Of a DNA stretch of 64,000 nt, positions 36,043 to 45,296 are shown piece after piece; position 1 is the first letter of the stretch; each line of letters starts with the position of its first letter. The translations under genes were made by a program, and so were the position numbers. The notes beneath the pieces are model-generated. The model was not told the DNA's origin, did not search any database, and worked only from the letters and a program-made list of their open reading frames with translations. The stretch is taken from contig CAZXFW010000001.1 of the NCBI GenBank assembly GCA_964640175.1, forward strand, positions 310,001 to 374,000. Direction: 5' to 3'. Source of the stretch: JACKDX01 sp964640175 (lineage in GTDB: Bacteria > Myxococcota_A > Polyangia > Polyangiales > GCA-016699535).

Positions 36043-36630
36043 GTGCCTAAAGATTCATTGATGCCTTCAGGTCAGTCAAAAGGACCCAGATATGCCATAG
36101 GTGGTGGGTTACTGCTGATCGCTGCGTCCATTGTGTTGTATTTCGCGATGTGTCAACCAAAACAAAAGGCTTCCGTACCCATGGCAGAGCCTAAGCCAAG
36201 TACACAGGCAGCACGCTCCAATGCGCTGGCGGAAGAAGAAGAGCTGGAAGTTCCAGAAGAGGAGAAGCTGGCAGAGGCTACTTCTGAATCAAAAACACGC
36301 CGTGTTGCGGCAGATCAAAGTTGGGCTTGTGCGGGTGATATCGATCGTGCTGCAGCTGTACAGATCATGCAAGAGAATCGCTCTGTCGTGCGTGCCTGTT
36401 ATGAAAGACGCCTCAAGATGGATAACACGCTTCAGGGCACATCTCAGCTGACATTACGAGTTGGCTCTGATGGACGAGTGACGGCAGTCAAGGTTGAAGG
36501 AACTCCTAAGGACGCCATTTTTCGAGAGTGTGTGAAAAAAGCTGCACAAGGCTGGAAGTTTCCCAGGCCTCAGAACGGAGCATGTGCTGTGATTGGGCAG
36601 CCTGTCACGCTTACTCCTCTTCCCGAGTGA
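36043..36630 (+). CDS. AgmX/PglI C-terminal domain (TonB-like) protein
   Basis: This membrane-anchored protein has 195 residues. A helix (about 18-37) is followed by a Glu-rich linker (EEEELEVPEEEKL) and a C-terminal domain like those of myxobacterial AgmX/PglI, which resemble TonB. Its two cysteines (ACYERRL and ECVKKAA) and FPRPQNGACAV match the pattern of that family. Such proteins are linked to gliding or energy-coupled envelope machines in Myxococcus; the role here is unknown. The start is GTG 36043, 7 bp after an AGGAG site; an ATG at 36038 is in a different frame and stops after seven codons. Confidence 0.75.
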   Translation: MPKDSLMPSGQSKGPRYAIGGGLLLIAASIVLYFAMCQPKQKASVPMAEPKPSTQAARSNALAEEEELEVPEEEKLAEATSESKTRRVAADQSWACAGDIDRAAAVQIMQENRSVVRACYERRLKMDNTLQGTSQLTLRVGSDGRVTAVKVEGTPKDAIFRECVKKAAQGWKFPRPQNGACAVIGQPVTLTPLPE

Positions 36631-36652
36631 GTAGTTTCTTCATGATGGAGAG

Positions 36653-37123
36653 CTACTTCTTGAATCGAGCGCCGGCTTTTCTAAGCACATGGTTGAACTC
36701 AGCCGGTTTGACCGGTTGAACTGATAGACGATTGCCCCTGCGAGCGACTTCCATAGGACATAGCTTAGGGTCCTTTTTGATCGCATCGAGCGAAATGATG
36801 TTTGGGAATTTCTCGACAAAAGAAAGTTCCACGCTTAGCCAGCGAGGTCGGTCCGGATGTGCGGCCGCATCATAATAAGGGCTGTGTTTATCAAACTGAA
36901 AAGGATCAACAGCGGCTTCACGAGTTATTATTGCAATACCTGCAATGCCTGGGGGTTCGGCGTTGGAGTGATAAAAAAGGACAAGATCGCCCATCTGCAT
37001 TTGGTCGCGCATGAAATTACGTGCTTGGTAATTGCGGACGCCTTCCCATTCGGTTTTTCCATCGTTCTCAAGGTCTTCAATGGAGTACACCGTGGGTTCA
37101 CTTTTCATTAACCAATAGTTCAT
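36653..37123 (-). CDS. EVE-domain protein (thymocyte nuclear protein 1-like)
   Basis: This 156-residue protein consists of one EVE domain of the PUA-like superfamily. The opening MNYWLMKSEPTVYSIEDL, then GVRNYQARNFMR and MGDLVLFYHSN, are highly conserved across bacteria and eukaryotes. EVE domains are thought to recognise modified bases in nucleic acids; the ligand of this stand-alone form is not known. It overlaps the end of the fructose-bisphosphatase gene by 4 bp. Confidence 0.9.
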   Translation of the reverse strand: MNYWLMKSEPTVYSIEDLENDGKTEWEGVRNYQARNFMRDQMQMGDLVLFYHSNAEPPGIAGIAIITREAAVDPFQFDKHSPYYDAAAHPDRPRWLSVELSFVEKFPNIISLDAIKKDPKLCPMEVARRGNRLSVQPVKPAEFNHVLRKAGARFKK

Positions 37124-38163
37124 ATCGATGTGGCCAGGTGGCGTTCTGCGTCTTGAACATCATCACGGCTACCGACAAACAAAGGCACACGCTGATGAAG
37201 TGATTCTGGTGTAATGTCCAAAATACGTTTGGTTCCAGTAGATGCGAGGCCTCCAGCTGCCTCTGCTAGCATGGCTAACGGTGCTGCTTCGTATAATAAT
37301 CTAAGCTTGCCATCGGGGTTATCGATGGTTGCTGGGTAAGCGAAAATACCTCCTCGTAACAAAGTGCGATGAAAATCTGCTACGAGTGTACCAACGTAGC
37401 GTGCCGTATAGGGACGTTGGGAAGTTGAATCAGGTGTTTTTAGCCAATTAACCCAGTTTTGAACTTGCGAGTTCCAGCGATAGGAATTTCCTTCGTTCAC
37501 AGAATATGTCTGCCCTTTTTGAGGGATACGGATGTTTTCATGAGAAAGAAAAAATTCTCCAACGCTTGGATCAAGCGTAAATCCAAACACGCCTTGTCCG
37601 GTGGTGTATACAAACATGGTGGAAGATCCATAGATGATGTAACCAGCGGCGACTTGCTTGGCACCTTGCTGTAAACAATCTTCAATACGGCCGTGCTTGC
37701 CTGTTGTGATACGGGTATGAATTGAAAAAATAGTACCTATGGAGACATTGACTTCAATGTTGGAGGAACCATCAAGCGGATCAAACATCACCACATACTT
37801 TCCAGTTGGATAACGATCCGGAATAGTAATGATGTTTTCCACTTCTTCACTGGCGAGTACACACGTATGGCCGCCAGCTTCTACGCTGCGAATCAGCGCA
37901 TTGTGTGCAAATAGATCAAGGCGCTGAACTTTTTCTCCTTGGACATTGGTATCTCCAGTCAGTCCTAAAATGCCTGCAAGGCCAGCTTGATTAACTCGAC
38001 TGGCAATGACTTTCCCAGCCAGAGCCAGTTGTTGGAAAAGAAGCGTAAATTCTCCCGTGGCATGGGGGAAATGCCGTTGTTGTTCCAGGATGTGGCGGTC
38101 CAGCGTCCAGCCAGCATACTGTGTAGCAGGAGGTTGCCACGAAGAACCAGTCATCTTACTCAT
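37120..38163 (-). CDS. fbp: Class I fructose-1,6-bisphosphatase
   Basis: This enzyme hydrolyses fructose-1,6-bisphosphate to fructose-6-phosphate in gluconeogenesis and sugar-phosphate cycling. The metal and substrate motif DPLDGSSNIEVNVSIGT lies near residue 128, preceded by ASEEVE near 105. The final third carries RYVGTLVADFHRTLLRGGIFAYPA. Length (347) matches class I. The ATG at 38163 overlaps the FHA gene end; ATG 38154 is an alternative. The frame to 38217 is longer than the family. Confidence 0.93.
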   Translation of the reverse strand: MSKMTGSSWQPPATQYAGWTLDRHILEQQRHFPHATGEFTLLFQQLALAGKVIASRVNQAGLAGILGLTGDTNVQGEKVQRLDLFAHNALIRSVEAGGHTCVLASEEVENIITIPDRYPTGKYVVMFDPLDGSSNIEVNVSIGTIFSIHTRITTGKHGRIEDCLQQGAKQVAAGYIIYGSSTMFVYTTGQGVFGFTLDPSVGEFFLSHENIRIPQKGQTYSVNEGNSYRWNSQVQNWVNWLKTPDSTSQRPYTARYVGTLVADFHRTLLRGGIFAYPATIDNPDGKLRLLYEAAPLAMLAEAAGGLASTGTKRILDITPESLHQRVPLFVGSRDDVQDAERHLATSI

Positions 38164-39949
38164 CCAAAAATTTAGGCGGCTTCCCTGTGGCGACGAATTC
38201 ACCGTCTTGGAATACAAACAAGTTCTGAGATTTGATCGAGTCTCCCCGAGAGCTTACTAGCTCCTGAATCGACTTGATGAACGATTTGCCTTCCTGATCG
38301 ATATCGAGTTCCACAATAAGTTGGAGTACGTCTGTAATTAGGGGGGTCATCGATGCCGGAGCTCGAACATGGAACTGAGCCATTGTGGCAAGTACTTGCA
38401 GTGGATCGTTAACTCCTGATGCATGTAATCCAAGAAGAGCCCCTACTGATTTGGTGGCGATGGATTCCAGGATGTCAAATGTTTCGGCCCCTGCTAAATC
38501 ATCTACGACAATCCAGTCGTAGTGAAACTGGTTGGCTCGTGTGAGGACAGTTGCTGCTGCAGCTTGATCAAAGGCATCGCCTCGGGTCAGAGCAATCATT
38601 TGATCGTGTTGAATGTCTAAGCTCACATCACTTTCGACGCTTAGGATCCAGTCGGTTCGTGCAAGCAGACTACCCAGTGCACTTAGTAGCGTTGAAACAC
38701 CAGAGCGAGGAGGTCCACTTAGGAGTATTTTGCATTTGTGTTGAAGGGCTTGTTTCAACAGCAACAACATGTCTTCGGACAACATGCCTTGTTCGAGCAA
38801 TGTCTCGGTAGAGATTCCTAGACCTTTTACACGACGAATTCTCAAGATTGGGCCATGCGGCGCAATTGCACGTTGCCACAGAGTCACTTGGCTACCGTCT
38901 GGTAAGCGCATTTGTTGAATGGGCTTGTCGGGTTGAAAACTTATTCCGGCTTGTGCGAAGAGGCGTCGTGCGGCTGTTTCGAGTGCTTGATGAGACGAGT
39001 AGGTAATGCACTCTAGGGGTTTGAGTCCGTTACCAAAGTCAGCAAAAATATGCTGAGGCCCTTTGATGAGCAGTTCTTGTATTTGTCGATCCGTCAATAA
39101 GCGTTCCAATGTGCCAAGCCCCAATGCTTCGTGAAACGCAGCTTCTGCTAAGGCATCTCGATCGATACGTTCATCCATAAGCCCTTGGGTTTCCAGCTCT
39201 TGCATTGCAGTATCGATATGCTTTTCAGCGAGTGTGCGGCGTGTGTTGCCATCGGCTGTAGTTGGCTCTACCTGGTGATTGTCAAACGATCGGTTGAGGT
39301 GGGCCATGAGTAGGCGCAGCGCAGCGTTTAGGTCTGTGGCTTTGGAAAAATTTGCATCGAGCGTAAATCGAGACCACGGTAGACGGGAAACACGACCTTT
39401 TTTTTCTCGTCCAGCCAAAGAACGGGGCGCTGTAGAGGGCCGAACCGAGAGAGGCGGAAGAGGTTCTCCCGGGGGTGGTGCTGACAGACTGGGTGAGACG
39501 GCAGGTGGTAAGGAGCTGGTAAACGGCGACGCGGCTTGCACTTCGTCTCCGGGCATACTTCCCCGAGGAGGGGCTGAAGGCTGGATGCTGCCCACTGCAG
39601 AAGATGAAGAGGGAGGGGAAGACGCAGCCATGGGTCCAGGCACCATCGACCCGGGAGATACATCACTGACTAGGCTGAGCACGAAGTCGCCAACGTATAC
39701 TTTGTCTTCACCCCGTACGACGACTGGAGAGGTGATTTTCCGCCCATTCACGTAGGTGCCATTGGTGCTTTTGAGATCGACCACGATGAAACGCCCGTCT
39801 TTAAGAACGATGCGAGAATGGCGTTTGGAGACATTGCCCTTGGGAAGCATGATGTCGTTGCCTTTGGTACGACCAATCGTGATTTCGGGCTTGTCAAACT
39901 CAAGTCGCCGTTGAGCTCCACCTTTTTCGGTTATGACAACGGTGATCAT
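38156..39949 (-). CDS. FHA-domain protein fused to CpaF-like secretion ATPase domain
   Basis: This 597-residue fusion begins with an FHA phosphothreonine-binding domain (residues 1-95: ITIGRTKGND, SKRHSRIV, STNGTYVNG). A Pro/Ser-rich linker of about 90 residues follows, then a VirB11/CpaF-like domain. In the ATPase, the P-loop near residue 415 reads GPPRSGVST, with Val where Walker A needs Lys. Walker B-like WIVVDDL and the HAS box (LHASGVNDPLQVL) remain. ATP hydrolysis is doubtful; it may bind phosphoproteins and act as a regulator or scaffold. No pilus-assembly partners are adjacent. Confidence 0.8.
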   Translation of the reverse strand: MITVVITEKGGAQRRLEFDKPEITIGRTKGNDIMLPKGNVSKRHSRIVLKDGRFIVVDLKSTNGTYVNGRKITSPVVVRGEDKVYVGDFVLSLVSDVSPGSMVPGPMAASSPPSSSSAVGSIQPSAPPRGSMPGDEVQAASPFTSSLPPAVSPSLSAPPPGEPLPPLSVRPSTAPRSLAGREKKGRVSRLPWSRFTLDANFSKATDLNAALRLLMAHLNRSFDNHQVEPTTADGNTRRTLAEKHIDTAMQELETQGLMDERIDRDALAEAAFHEALGLGTLERLLTDRQIQELLIKGPQHIFADFGNGLKPLECITYSSHQALETAARRLFAQAGISFQPDKPIQQMRLPDGSQVTLWQRAIAPHGPILRIRRVKGLGISTETLLEQGMLSEDMLLLLKQALQHKCKILLSGPPRSGVSTLLSALGSLLARTDWILSVESDVSLDIQHDQMIALTRGDAFDQAAAATVLTRANQFHYDWIVVDDLAGAETFDILESIATKSVGALLGLHASGVNDPLQVLATMAQFHVRAPASMTPLITDVLQLIVELDIDQEGKSFIKSIQELVSSRGDSIKSQNLFVFQDGEFVATGKPPKFLDE

Positions 39950-40011
39950 TGATTCTCCTCGTTTCCCCTGGACGTTTTAGCAAGTCCAAAGGGGCTTGAA
40001 AAGCAGGGATG

Positions 40012-40968
40012 TTACCTGGAATGACGACGCATGGCTTCAAGTACGACATGATAGATGCCATCGGCATCTAACTGAAATTTCCGATATAAATCCTCAGGGG
40101 AACCGCTTTCTCCAAACACATCGGGGATGCCATGAATTCGCAGCATACCGAGCCCCTGAGCACTTAGGATTTCCGCAATCACGCTGCCAATACCGCCCAT
40201 TATAGTGTGATCTTCTACCGAGACACAGACAGACACTCCCTTGGCGATCTGGGCTACTTCATTGGAGTCCAGAGGCTTAATGGATGGCACATTGATCACC
40301 CCTACATCCACACCTTCTGCAGCCAATAAATGCTTTGCTTGCATCGCGTGCATGACAGTACCTCCAGAAGCAAAGAGCGCGACGTCTTTTCCAGTGCTCA
40401 AGACATCAAGCTTGCCTGGGGTAAACGCATAGCCTTCTTTGTGCACGGGGGTGAGATCTTGTCGTGTCAGACGCAAGTAGGCTGGGCCTTTGCGCGTGCT
40501 AAGGTAGTTCATGATAGCATGCGTTTCGATTTCATCAGCAGGCTGGAACACTTCCATGGTGGGCAGGCTTCGCATTAGGGCAATGTCTTCCAAGCCCATT
40601 TGTGAATATCCGTCTGGTCCGATGCCGACCCCAGCGTGAGTACCCACCATGATGACATTGGCTTTGCTGTAAGCTACGGAAATCTTAATCGTCTCAAAGC
40701 GACCCGCAAGGAAACATGCGAAGGAGCAGCAAAACGCTTGCTTATTTGACAGCGCAAGCCCAGCGGCAACGCCTATCATGTTTTGTTCAGCAATTCCCAT
40801 TTCGAAAAAACGTTCAGGGAATTTTTTAGCAAAAAGCTCGCTTTTGGTAGATTTTGCGAGATCTGCATCAAGCACAACGATGTGTGGATGCTGTTCTCCT
40901 AGCTTTGCCAACGATTCCCCGAAGGCTTGGCGACTGGCTTTAGCTTTAGCACTTTGAAGTGTGCTCAT
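40012..40968 (-). CDS. Transketolase, C-terminal subunit
   Basis: This 318-residue protein covers the pyrimidine-binding and C-terminal domains of transketolase. It shows FEMGIAEQNMIGVAAGLA (Glu that activates thiamine diphosphate) near residue 55, followed by THAGVGIGPDGYSQMGLED. With the N-terminal subunit encoded immediately upstream (4-bp overlap) it forms a two-subunit transketolase moving C2 units in the pentose phosphate pathway. Split transketolases are common in archaea and several bacterial groups. An alternative is a DXS- or E1-like enzyme, but no lipoyl partner is adjacent. Confidence 0.88.
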   Translation of the reverse strand: MSTLQSAKAKASRQAFGESLAKLGEQHPHIVVLDADLAKSTKSELFAKKFPERFFEMGIAEQNMIGVAAGLALSNKQAFCCSFACFLAGRFETIKISVAYSKANVIMVGTHAGVGIGPDGYSQMGLEDIALMRSLPTMEVFQPADEIETHAIMNYLSTRKGPAYLRLTRQDLTPVHKEGYAFTPGKLDVLSTGKDVALFASGGTVMHAMQAKHLLAAEGVDVGVINVPSIKPLDSNEVAQIAKGVSVCVSVEDHTIMGGIGSVIAEILSAQGLGMLRIHGIPDVFGESGSPEDLYRKFQLDADGIYHVVLEAMRRHSR

Positions 40969-41801
40969 GGCGTTACCTCCAATTCGGTCAGAGCTTGCGT
41001 TAACTCTTCTTGGCTAGGCGCGGCGCCGTGCCAACGCATGTCATTTTCCATGAAAGAAACCCCTTTGCCTTTGATGGTATTGGCTATGATGATTTTAGGG
41101 GCGCCCTGATGTTGTTTGGCCCATGTAAACCCTTCTAAGATCTCTGCATAGTTGTGTCCGTCAATCGTGGTGACCTGCCAGCCAAATGCTTTCCATTTAT
41201 CTGCCAAGGGTTCTAAAGGCATGACTTCCTTTGTGAACCCGTCGATTTGTCCACCGTTGTGATCGAGGATGGCGATGAGATTGTCTGATTTGTATTTTGC
41301 AGCGCTCATAGCTGCTTCCCATACTTGCCCCTCTTGAATTTCACCGTCACCAAGCATGCAGTACACATGGTATGTCTTTCGGTCGATCGAAGCGGCAAGT
41401 GCCATTCCTTGAGCTACAGATAGCCCTTGTCCTAAGGAGCCTGTACACGCTTCAATACCAGGCACTGTATCAACTACAGGATGTCCTTGCAGAGGTGAAC
41501 CCAACGAGCGTAACGAGTTTAGATCACTTCGGTTGAAGTAACCGCGATGTGCAAGCACAGCATATAACGCTGGTACTCCGTGACCTTTAGAGAGAACAAA
41601 GCGATCACGTTCTGGCCAATCGGGTTGTTTCGGATTGTGTTGCAGTACATATTCGAACAGAGTGGCAATCACATCAACTGCGCTTAGCGAGCCTCCAGGA
41701 TGTCCACTTCCTGCAGCAGTGATCATTTCCAAAATATCCCTGCGCATTGAGGTGCAGAGTTTGGTGAGGTGTGCAACGTGATCTATGGATTGTGATGTCA
41801 T
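40965..41801 (-). CDS. Transketolase, N-terminal (thiamine diphosphate-binding) subunit
   Basis: This 278-residue protein is the pyrophosphate-binding half of transketolase. GSGHPGGSLSAVDVIA lies near residue 32 and the thiamine diphosphate motif GDGEIQEGQVWEAAM near 148, with NGGQIDG about 30 residues later. Its ATGA overlap with the C-terminal subunit indicates coupled translation and fixed stoichiometry. Start is ATG 41801. About 150 bp of intergenic sequence separates it from the divergent AI-2E transporter gene. Confidence 0.88.
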   Translation of the reverse strand: MTSQSIDHVAHLTKLCTSMRRDILEMITAAGSGHPGGSLSAVDVIATLFEYVLQHNPKQPDWPERDRFVLSKGHGVPALYAVLAHRGYFNRSDLNSLRSLGSPLQGHPVVDTVPGIEACTGSLGQGLSVAQGMALAASIDRKTYHVYCMLGDGEIQEGQVWEAAMSAAKYKSDNLIAILDHNGGQIDGFTKEVMPLEPLADKWKAFGWQVTTIDGHNYAEILEGFTWAKQHQGAPKIIIANTIKGKGVSFMENDMRWHGAAPSQEELTQALTELEVTP

Positions 41802-41955
41802 TGGGTGGGGTTTCTATCATGGATCTGACCCAAGAAACCACATCGGATGTGCAGGGAAAAAGACAGCCCAATTTGCCCTTAAAGCAGCCATTCTTCTCCT
41901 AGATGTCCAGGGTAAGACGGAGTATGCTGCTCGCTAAACCAAGCGTAGGTGCTCA

Positions 41956-43044
41956 ATGCATAATTTTCAAGACTTCTCGTTACGCAGGCCTTTCGTCCTG
42001 CTGATGACACTATCCATCACGGTGCTTTTTTTAGTGATGATCCGGTCGTTTATTTTTCCGATGTTGTTTGCAGCGCTAATTGCAGGCTTGGTTGCAGGGC
42101 CTTATGTTAAGTTATGTCGTAAACTCAATGGTAGAAAATCACTCTCTGCTGCGTTGGTCGTTGTAGGTTTTTTTATAGTGGTGCTGTTACCTCTGATAGG
42201 CATCATGGGCATGGTGATTGCAGAGGCCATCAGCGTCACGGCTTTTGGCAAGGAGTGGTTGAGCGCGCATATCAACCAGCCAGGAGGATTGGCTGCGGAA
42301 ATTCCAGATTGGATTCCCTACGCTCAAGGACTACGCAACTACAGCTCTCAGACTGCGGCAAAGGTGGGACAATTTGCAGGAGCCATAGGCTCATTTTTGG
42401 TGCAACATCTGTCCAATCTTACCCAACTCACCGTAGCGCTTTTTATAGATTTGTTTGTATTTGCCTATGCCCTCTATTTTTTTTGTGTGAGTGGTCCGCA
42501 GGTTTTATCCACGGTTCTTAGCTACATTCCCCTTTCCGGACACGATAAAGCGAAGATCTTAGACAAAGGACTGTCAGTGACACGAGCCACACTCAAGGGC
42601 ACCTTTGTCATCGGGATTATTCAGGGATTGCTTGCAGGTATAGCGTTTGCCGTTCTAGGCATTCCCGGCGCGCTCTTCTGGAGCGTGGTCATGGCAGTAT
42701 TTTCAATTATACCAGGCATCGGTACGGCGTTGGTTTGGGTGCCTGCGGTCGTATTTCTGCTTTTTCAACACCGGATGGGTGCGGCATTAGGCCTTACGCT
42801 TTGGTGCAGTCTCATTGTTGGCACCGTGGACAATATATTGAGGCCCCGATTGGTGGGAAGTGATACCAAAATGCCAGATTTGTTAATCTTGGTAAGCACC
42901 TTAGGTGGACTCGCGTTGTTTGGAGCCTCGGGGATCGTGTTAGGCCCACTTGTTGCGGCGTTGTTCATGATGGCATGGGAAATTTATGGGGTTGCTTTTA
43001 AAGACAAAGTTCAACCTGACGCCATCGTTATCGATAAAGAATAG
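41956..43044 (+). CDS. AI-2E family transporter (PerM-like)
   Basis: This 362-residue membrane protein has about eight hydrophobic segments. The family signatures lie in the second half: IIQGLLAGIAFAVLGIPGALFW, FSIIPGIGTALVW and the DNILRPRLVG segment near residue 292. The family includes TqsA and PerM permeases; reported substrates range from the AI-2 signal to ions, so cargo cannot be set here. It stands alone on the plus strand, convergent with cysE. Confidence 0.87.
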   Translation: MHNFQDFSLRRPFVLLMTLSITVLFLVMIRSFIFPMLFAALIAGLVAGPYVKLCRKLNGRKSLSAALVVVGFFIVVLLPLIGIMGMVIAEAISVTAFGKEWLSAHINQPGGLAAEIPDWIPYAQGLRNYSSQTAAKVGQFAGAIGSFLVQHLSNLTQLTVALFIDLFVFAYALYFFCVSGPQVLSTVLSYIPLSGHDKAKILDKGLSVTRATLKGTFVIGIIQGLLAGIAFAVLGIPGALFWSVVMAVFSIIPGIGTALVWVPAVVFLLFQHRMGAALGLTLWCSLIVGTVDNILRPRLVGSDTKMPDLLILVSTLGGLALFGASGIVLGPLVAALFMMAWEIYGVAFKDKVQPDAIVIDKE

Positions 43045-43064
43045 GCTGATATCCAGATAGTGGA

Positions 43065-43898
43065 TTAGGAAATTTTGGGTTTATCGTCATCTGATTGAGG
43101 AAGGTCGTTGGTGGCCAATTCTGCATCGATCAAATGGGGAGTGTCGTGTTCAGTGGGTGAAGGCAAGTTAAGTGTTTTTTCAATCTGATTAAGACGTACA
43201 CGAAGCAGATCATTTTCATCCCGTAGGGCACGGATCATTTCTGTGACTGGGTCAGGCAGATTTGCATGGTCTAGCGTTGATTCAAAACGTGCTTTGGGAT
43301 CAGCGCGACGAGGGACAATTCTCCCGGGCACGCCCACGACGGTGGCACCTTCAGGTACAGATCGAATCACGACAGAGCCTGATCCAATGCGTGCCCCATC
43401 ACCAATCGTGATGCCTCCAAGGACACAGGCGTTTGATCCAATCACTACTCGCTTGCCGATTTGAGGATGGCGAGTGGTACGAGTCATGCTTGTTCCACCA
43501 AGCACAACGCCTTTGTACAAAATGCATTCATCGCCAATAACAGCAGTTTCTCCAATGACTACGCCCATGCCGTGATCAATAAACACACTGCGTCCAATCA
43601 AAGCGCCCGGGTGGATTTCAATGCCTGTCACTAATCGACTGACATGAGATAGTAGCTTTGCAGCTAGCAAAAATTTTCGCTTCCATAGCGCATGAGCCAA
43701 TCGATGCATCCATAATGCATGCAGTCCGGGATAGGTAAGTATAATTTCTAGGCGGCTACGAGCTGCAGGATCGTGATGCAGTACGGCGTCGATGTCGCGA
43801 AAAAAACAGACTTTGGCTTGCTTAATGCAACGCCAGAGCCCTGAGGGATGATGAGTGCAGTTATCCGAGGGTGGAGTAGTGACGGGCGTGTCAGTCAT
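43065..43898 (-). CDS. cysE: Serine O-acetyltransferase
   Basis: This enzyme acetylates serine with acetyl-CoA in the first committed step of cysteine synthesis. The left-handed beta-helix hexapeptide repeats run from about residue 85 to 200, with IDHGMGVVIGETAVIGD and GGITIGDGARIGSGSVV, and the active His in DHGMG. The N-terminal domain is short, as in EpsC-type enzymes. A C-terminal extension of about 60 residues contains a likely coiled coil (LRDENDLLRVRLNQIEKTL), which is unusual and may affect oligomer state or binding to the sulfhydrylase. Confidence 0.9.
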   Translation of the reverse strand: MTDTPVTTPPSDNCTHHPSGLWRCIKQAKVCFFRDIDAVLHHDPAARSRLEIILTYPGLHALWMHRLAHALWKRKFLLAAKLLSHVSRLVTGIEIHPGALIGRSVFIDHGMGVVIGETAVIGDECILYKGVVLGGTSMTRTTRHPQIGKRVVIGSNACVLGGITIGDGARIGSGSVVIRSVPEGATVVGVPGRIVPRRADPKARFESTLDHANLPDPVTEMIRALRDENDLLRVRLNQIEKTLNLPSPTEHDTPHLIDAELATNDLPQSDDDKPKIS

Positions 43899-43960
43899 TG
43901 CGTCGTTAAGGTAGTGAGTCCCGTCTACGCTGTCGAGACCGGTTGCAGTATGCTGCTCTT

Positions 43961-44461
43961 ATGCCCAAGGACGACAAAGACTGGAAGTCTCAGGTCAACC
44001 CTCTGTCTGGGAGCCGGCGGAAACCCTTGGATATCCAAGAATCCGAAAAAGCGCATTTGGCTAAAATTTCTAAAAATTACGACAATTTTGACATAAAAAT
44101 TGATGAAAACAAGACGGTTTATGCAAAACGTGCCGATGTGAGTCACACCTTATTGCGTGAGCTTGCAAGTGACCGTGTGCCTATTGATGCGAGCGTAGAC
44201 CTACATGGCTTTACTCGAGAGGAGGCTCGGTCACGCGTGATTTGCTTTGTACAGCATGCAAGAAGCGCAGGTTATCGCACTCTTTTAGTGATTCATGGTA
44301 AAGGATTACATACCCAAGATGGGGTTGGTGTTCTGGGCGAAGAAGTGCTGGACACGTTATGTCGTGGAGAGATTGCCTCGTGGGTTCTCGCCTTGACGAC
44401 AGCACATCGTCGATGGGGCGGTACCGGAGCGCTAGTGGTTAAGCTGACAAGGAAACAATGA
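43961..44461 (+). CDS. Smr-domain protein
   Basis: This 166-residue protein carries a C-terminal Smr (small MutS-related) domain. The motifs VDLHGFTREEAR near residue 84 and VIHGKGLHT near 117 match the family, as does the RRWGGTGALVVKL ending. Smr domains bind or nick nucleic acids; in bacteria some rescue stalled ribosomes (SmrB). The N-terminal 60 residues are Lys- and Asp-rich. The ATG at 43961 was chosen over a TTG at 43943. The stop overlaps the cysQ start by 4 bp. Confidence 0.83.
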   Translation: MPKDDKDWKSQVNPLSGSRRKPLDIQESEKAHLAKISKNYDNFDIKIDENKTVYAKRADVSHTLLRELASDRVPIDASVDLHGFTREEARSRVICFVQHARSAGYRTLLVIHGKGLHTQDGVGVLGEEVLDTLCRGEIASWVLALTTAHRRWGGTGALVVKLTRKQ

Positions 44462-45282
44462 GTTATATTTCTGAGCTTGAACGTGCTTGCACGATTGCCA
44501 AAGATGCAGGACGCATTGTGTTGGACATATACCAGACACACTTTGATTATGAACTTAAAGACGGTGTTGACCCGGTTACAAAGGCAGATCGTATTGCGAA
44601 TGCATATATTGTAGATGCATTACGTAACGCATTTCCTTCAGATGGTGTGGTTGCTGAGGAAACGGAAGACACATCAGATGCGCTTCATAAGACACGGTGT
44701 TGGTACGTCGATCCCTTAGATGGCACGAAAGAATTCATCAAACGGAATGGTGAGTTTTCAGTGATGCTTGGGCTTGCAGTTCAAGGTGAAGCGATTTTAG
44801 GCGTGGTGTATCAGCCTGTGACAGATAAGCTTTACTCTGGTGTTATTGGCCAAGGAGCGCGCTTACAATGCAATAAGCACAGTCAAGAGCTTCGTGTGAG
44901 CGAGATTGATGAGCCTAGGCAATTAAGTTTTGTGTCATCAAGATCGCATCGGTCTGAGGCAGTGGATAAACTTATTAAAGAGTTAGGCATACAACGGCAA
45001 TCCGTATCTGGATCTGTAGGATTAAAGGTAGGGCTAATTGCAGAAAAAAAGGCGGATCTGTACGTACATATGTCGGATCGTTCTTGTGCGTGGGATGCAT
45101 GTGCTCCCGAGGCAATAGTACGTGCTGCTGGAGGTCGATTTACAGATTTAGCAGGTGCACCTTTTGTCTATGATGGAGCGGACATGCGTAACCGAAGGGG
45201 AATTATAGCCTGTAATGCAAAGTCATTTGATCATGTGTTGCCAAGTATTAGAGCTATTGGTGAAAGCATGCATTTGATCTAA
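44458..45282 (+). CDS. cysQ: 3'(2'),5'-bisphosphate nucleotidase
   Basis: This inositol-monophosphatase-fold enzyme removes the 3'-phosphate from PAP, the by-product of sulfate transfer. The metal motifs are present: EETED near residue 66, DPLDGTKEFIKRNGEFSV near 84 (the TKEF signature separates CysQ from IMPase), and AWDACAPEAIVRAAGG near 212. Length 274 is standard. It lies in a four-gene run with smr, otsA and otsB. The nearby cysE and a cystathionine enzyme give a loose sulfur-metabolism neighbourhood. Confidence 0.92.
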   Translation: MSYISELERACTIAKDAGRIVLDIYQTHFDYELKDGVDPVTKADRIANAYIVDALRNAFPSDGVVAEETEDTSDALHKTRCWYVDPLDGTKEFIKRNGEFSVMLGLAVQGEAILGVVYQPVTDKLYSGVIGQGARLQCNKHSQELRVSEIDEPRQLSFVSSRSHRSEAVDKLIKELGIQRQSVSGSVGLKVGLIAEKKADLYVHMSDRSCAWDACAPEAIVRAAGGRFTDLAGAPFVYDGADMRNRRGIIACNAKSFDHVLPSIRAIGESMHLI

Positions 45283-45296
45283 GAAATAGAGTTAAG

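Noticed and set aside
39279..39755. Plus-strand frame of 158 codons within the FHA-CpaF gene
   Set aside because: It is Arg/Gly-rich low-complexity sequence opposite the Pro/Ser-rich linker, a composition artefact with no ribosome site.
41801..41850. Interleaved inverted repeats (TTGGGT, GGTTTC, ACCCAA, GAAACC) before the transketolase genes
   Set aside because: They would form a pseudoknot-like order, but the arms are only six bases and could be chance. Nothing else suggests a riboswitch.
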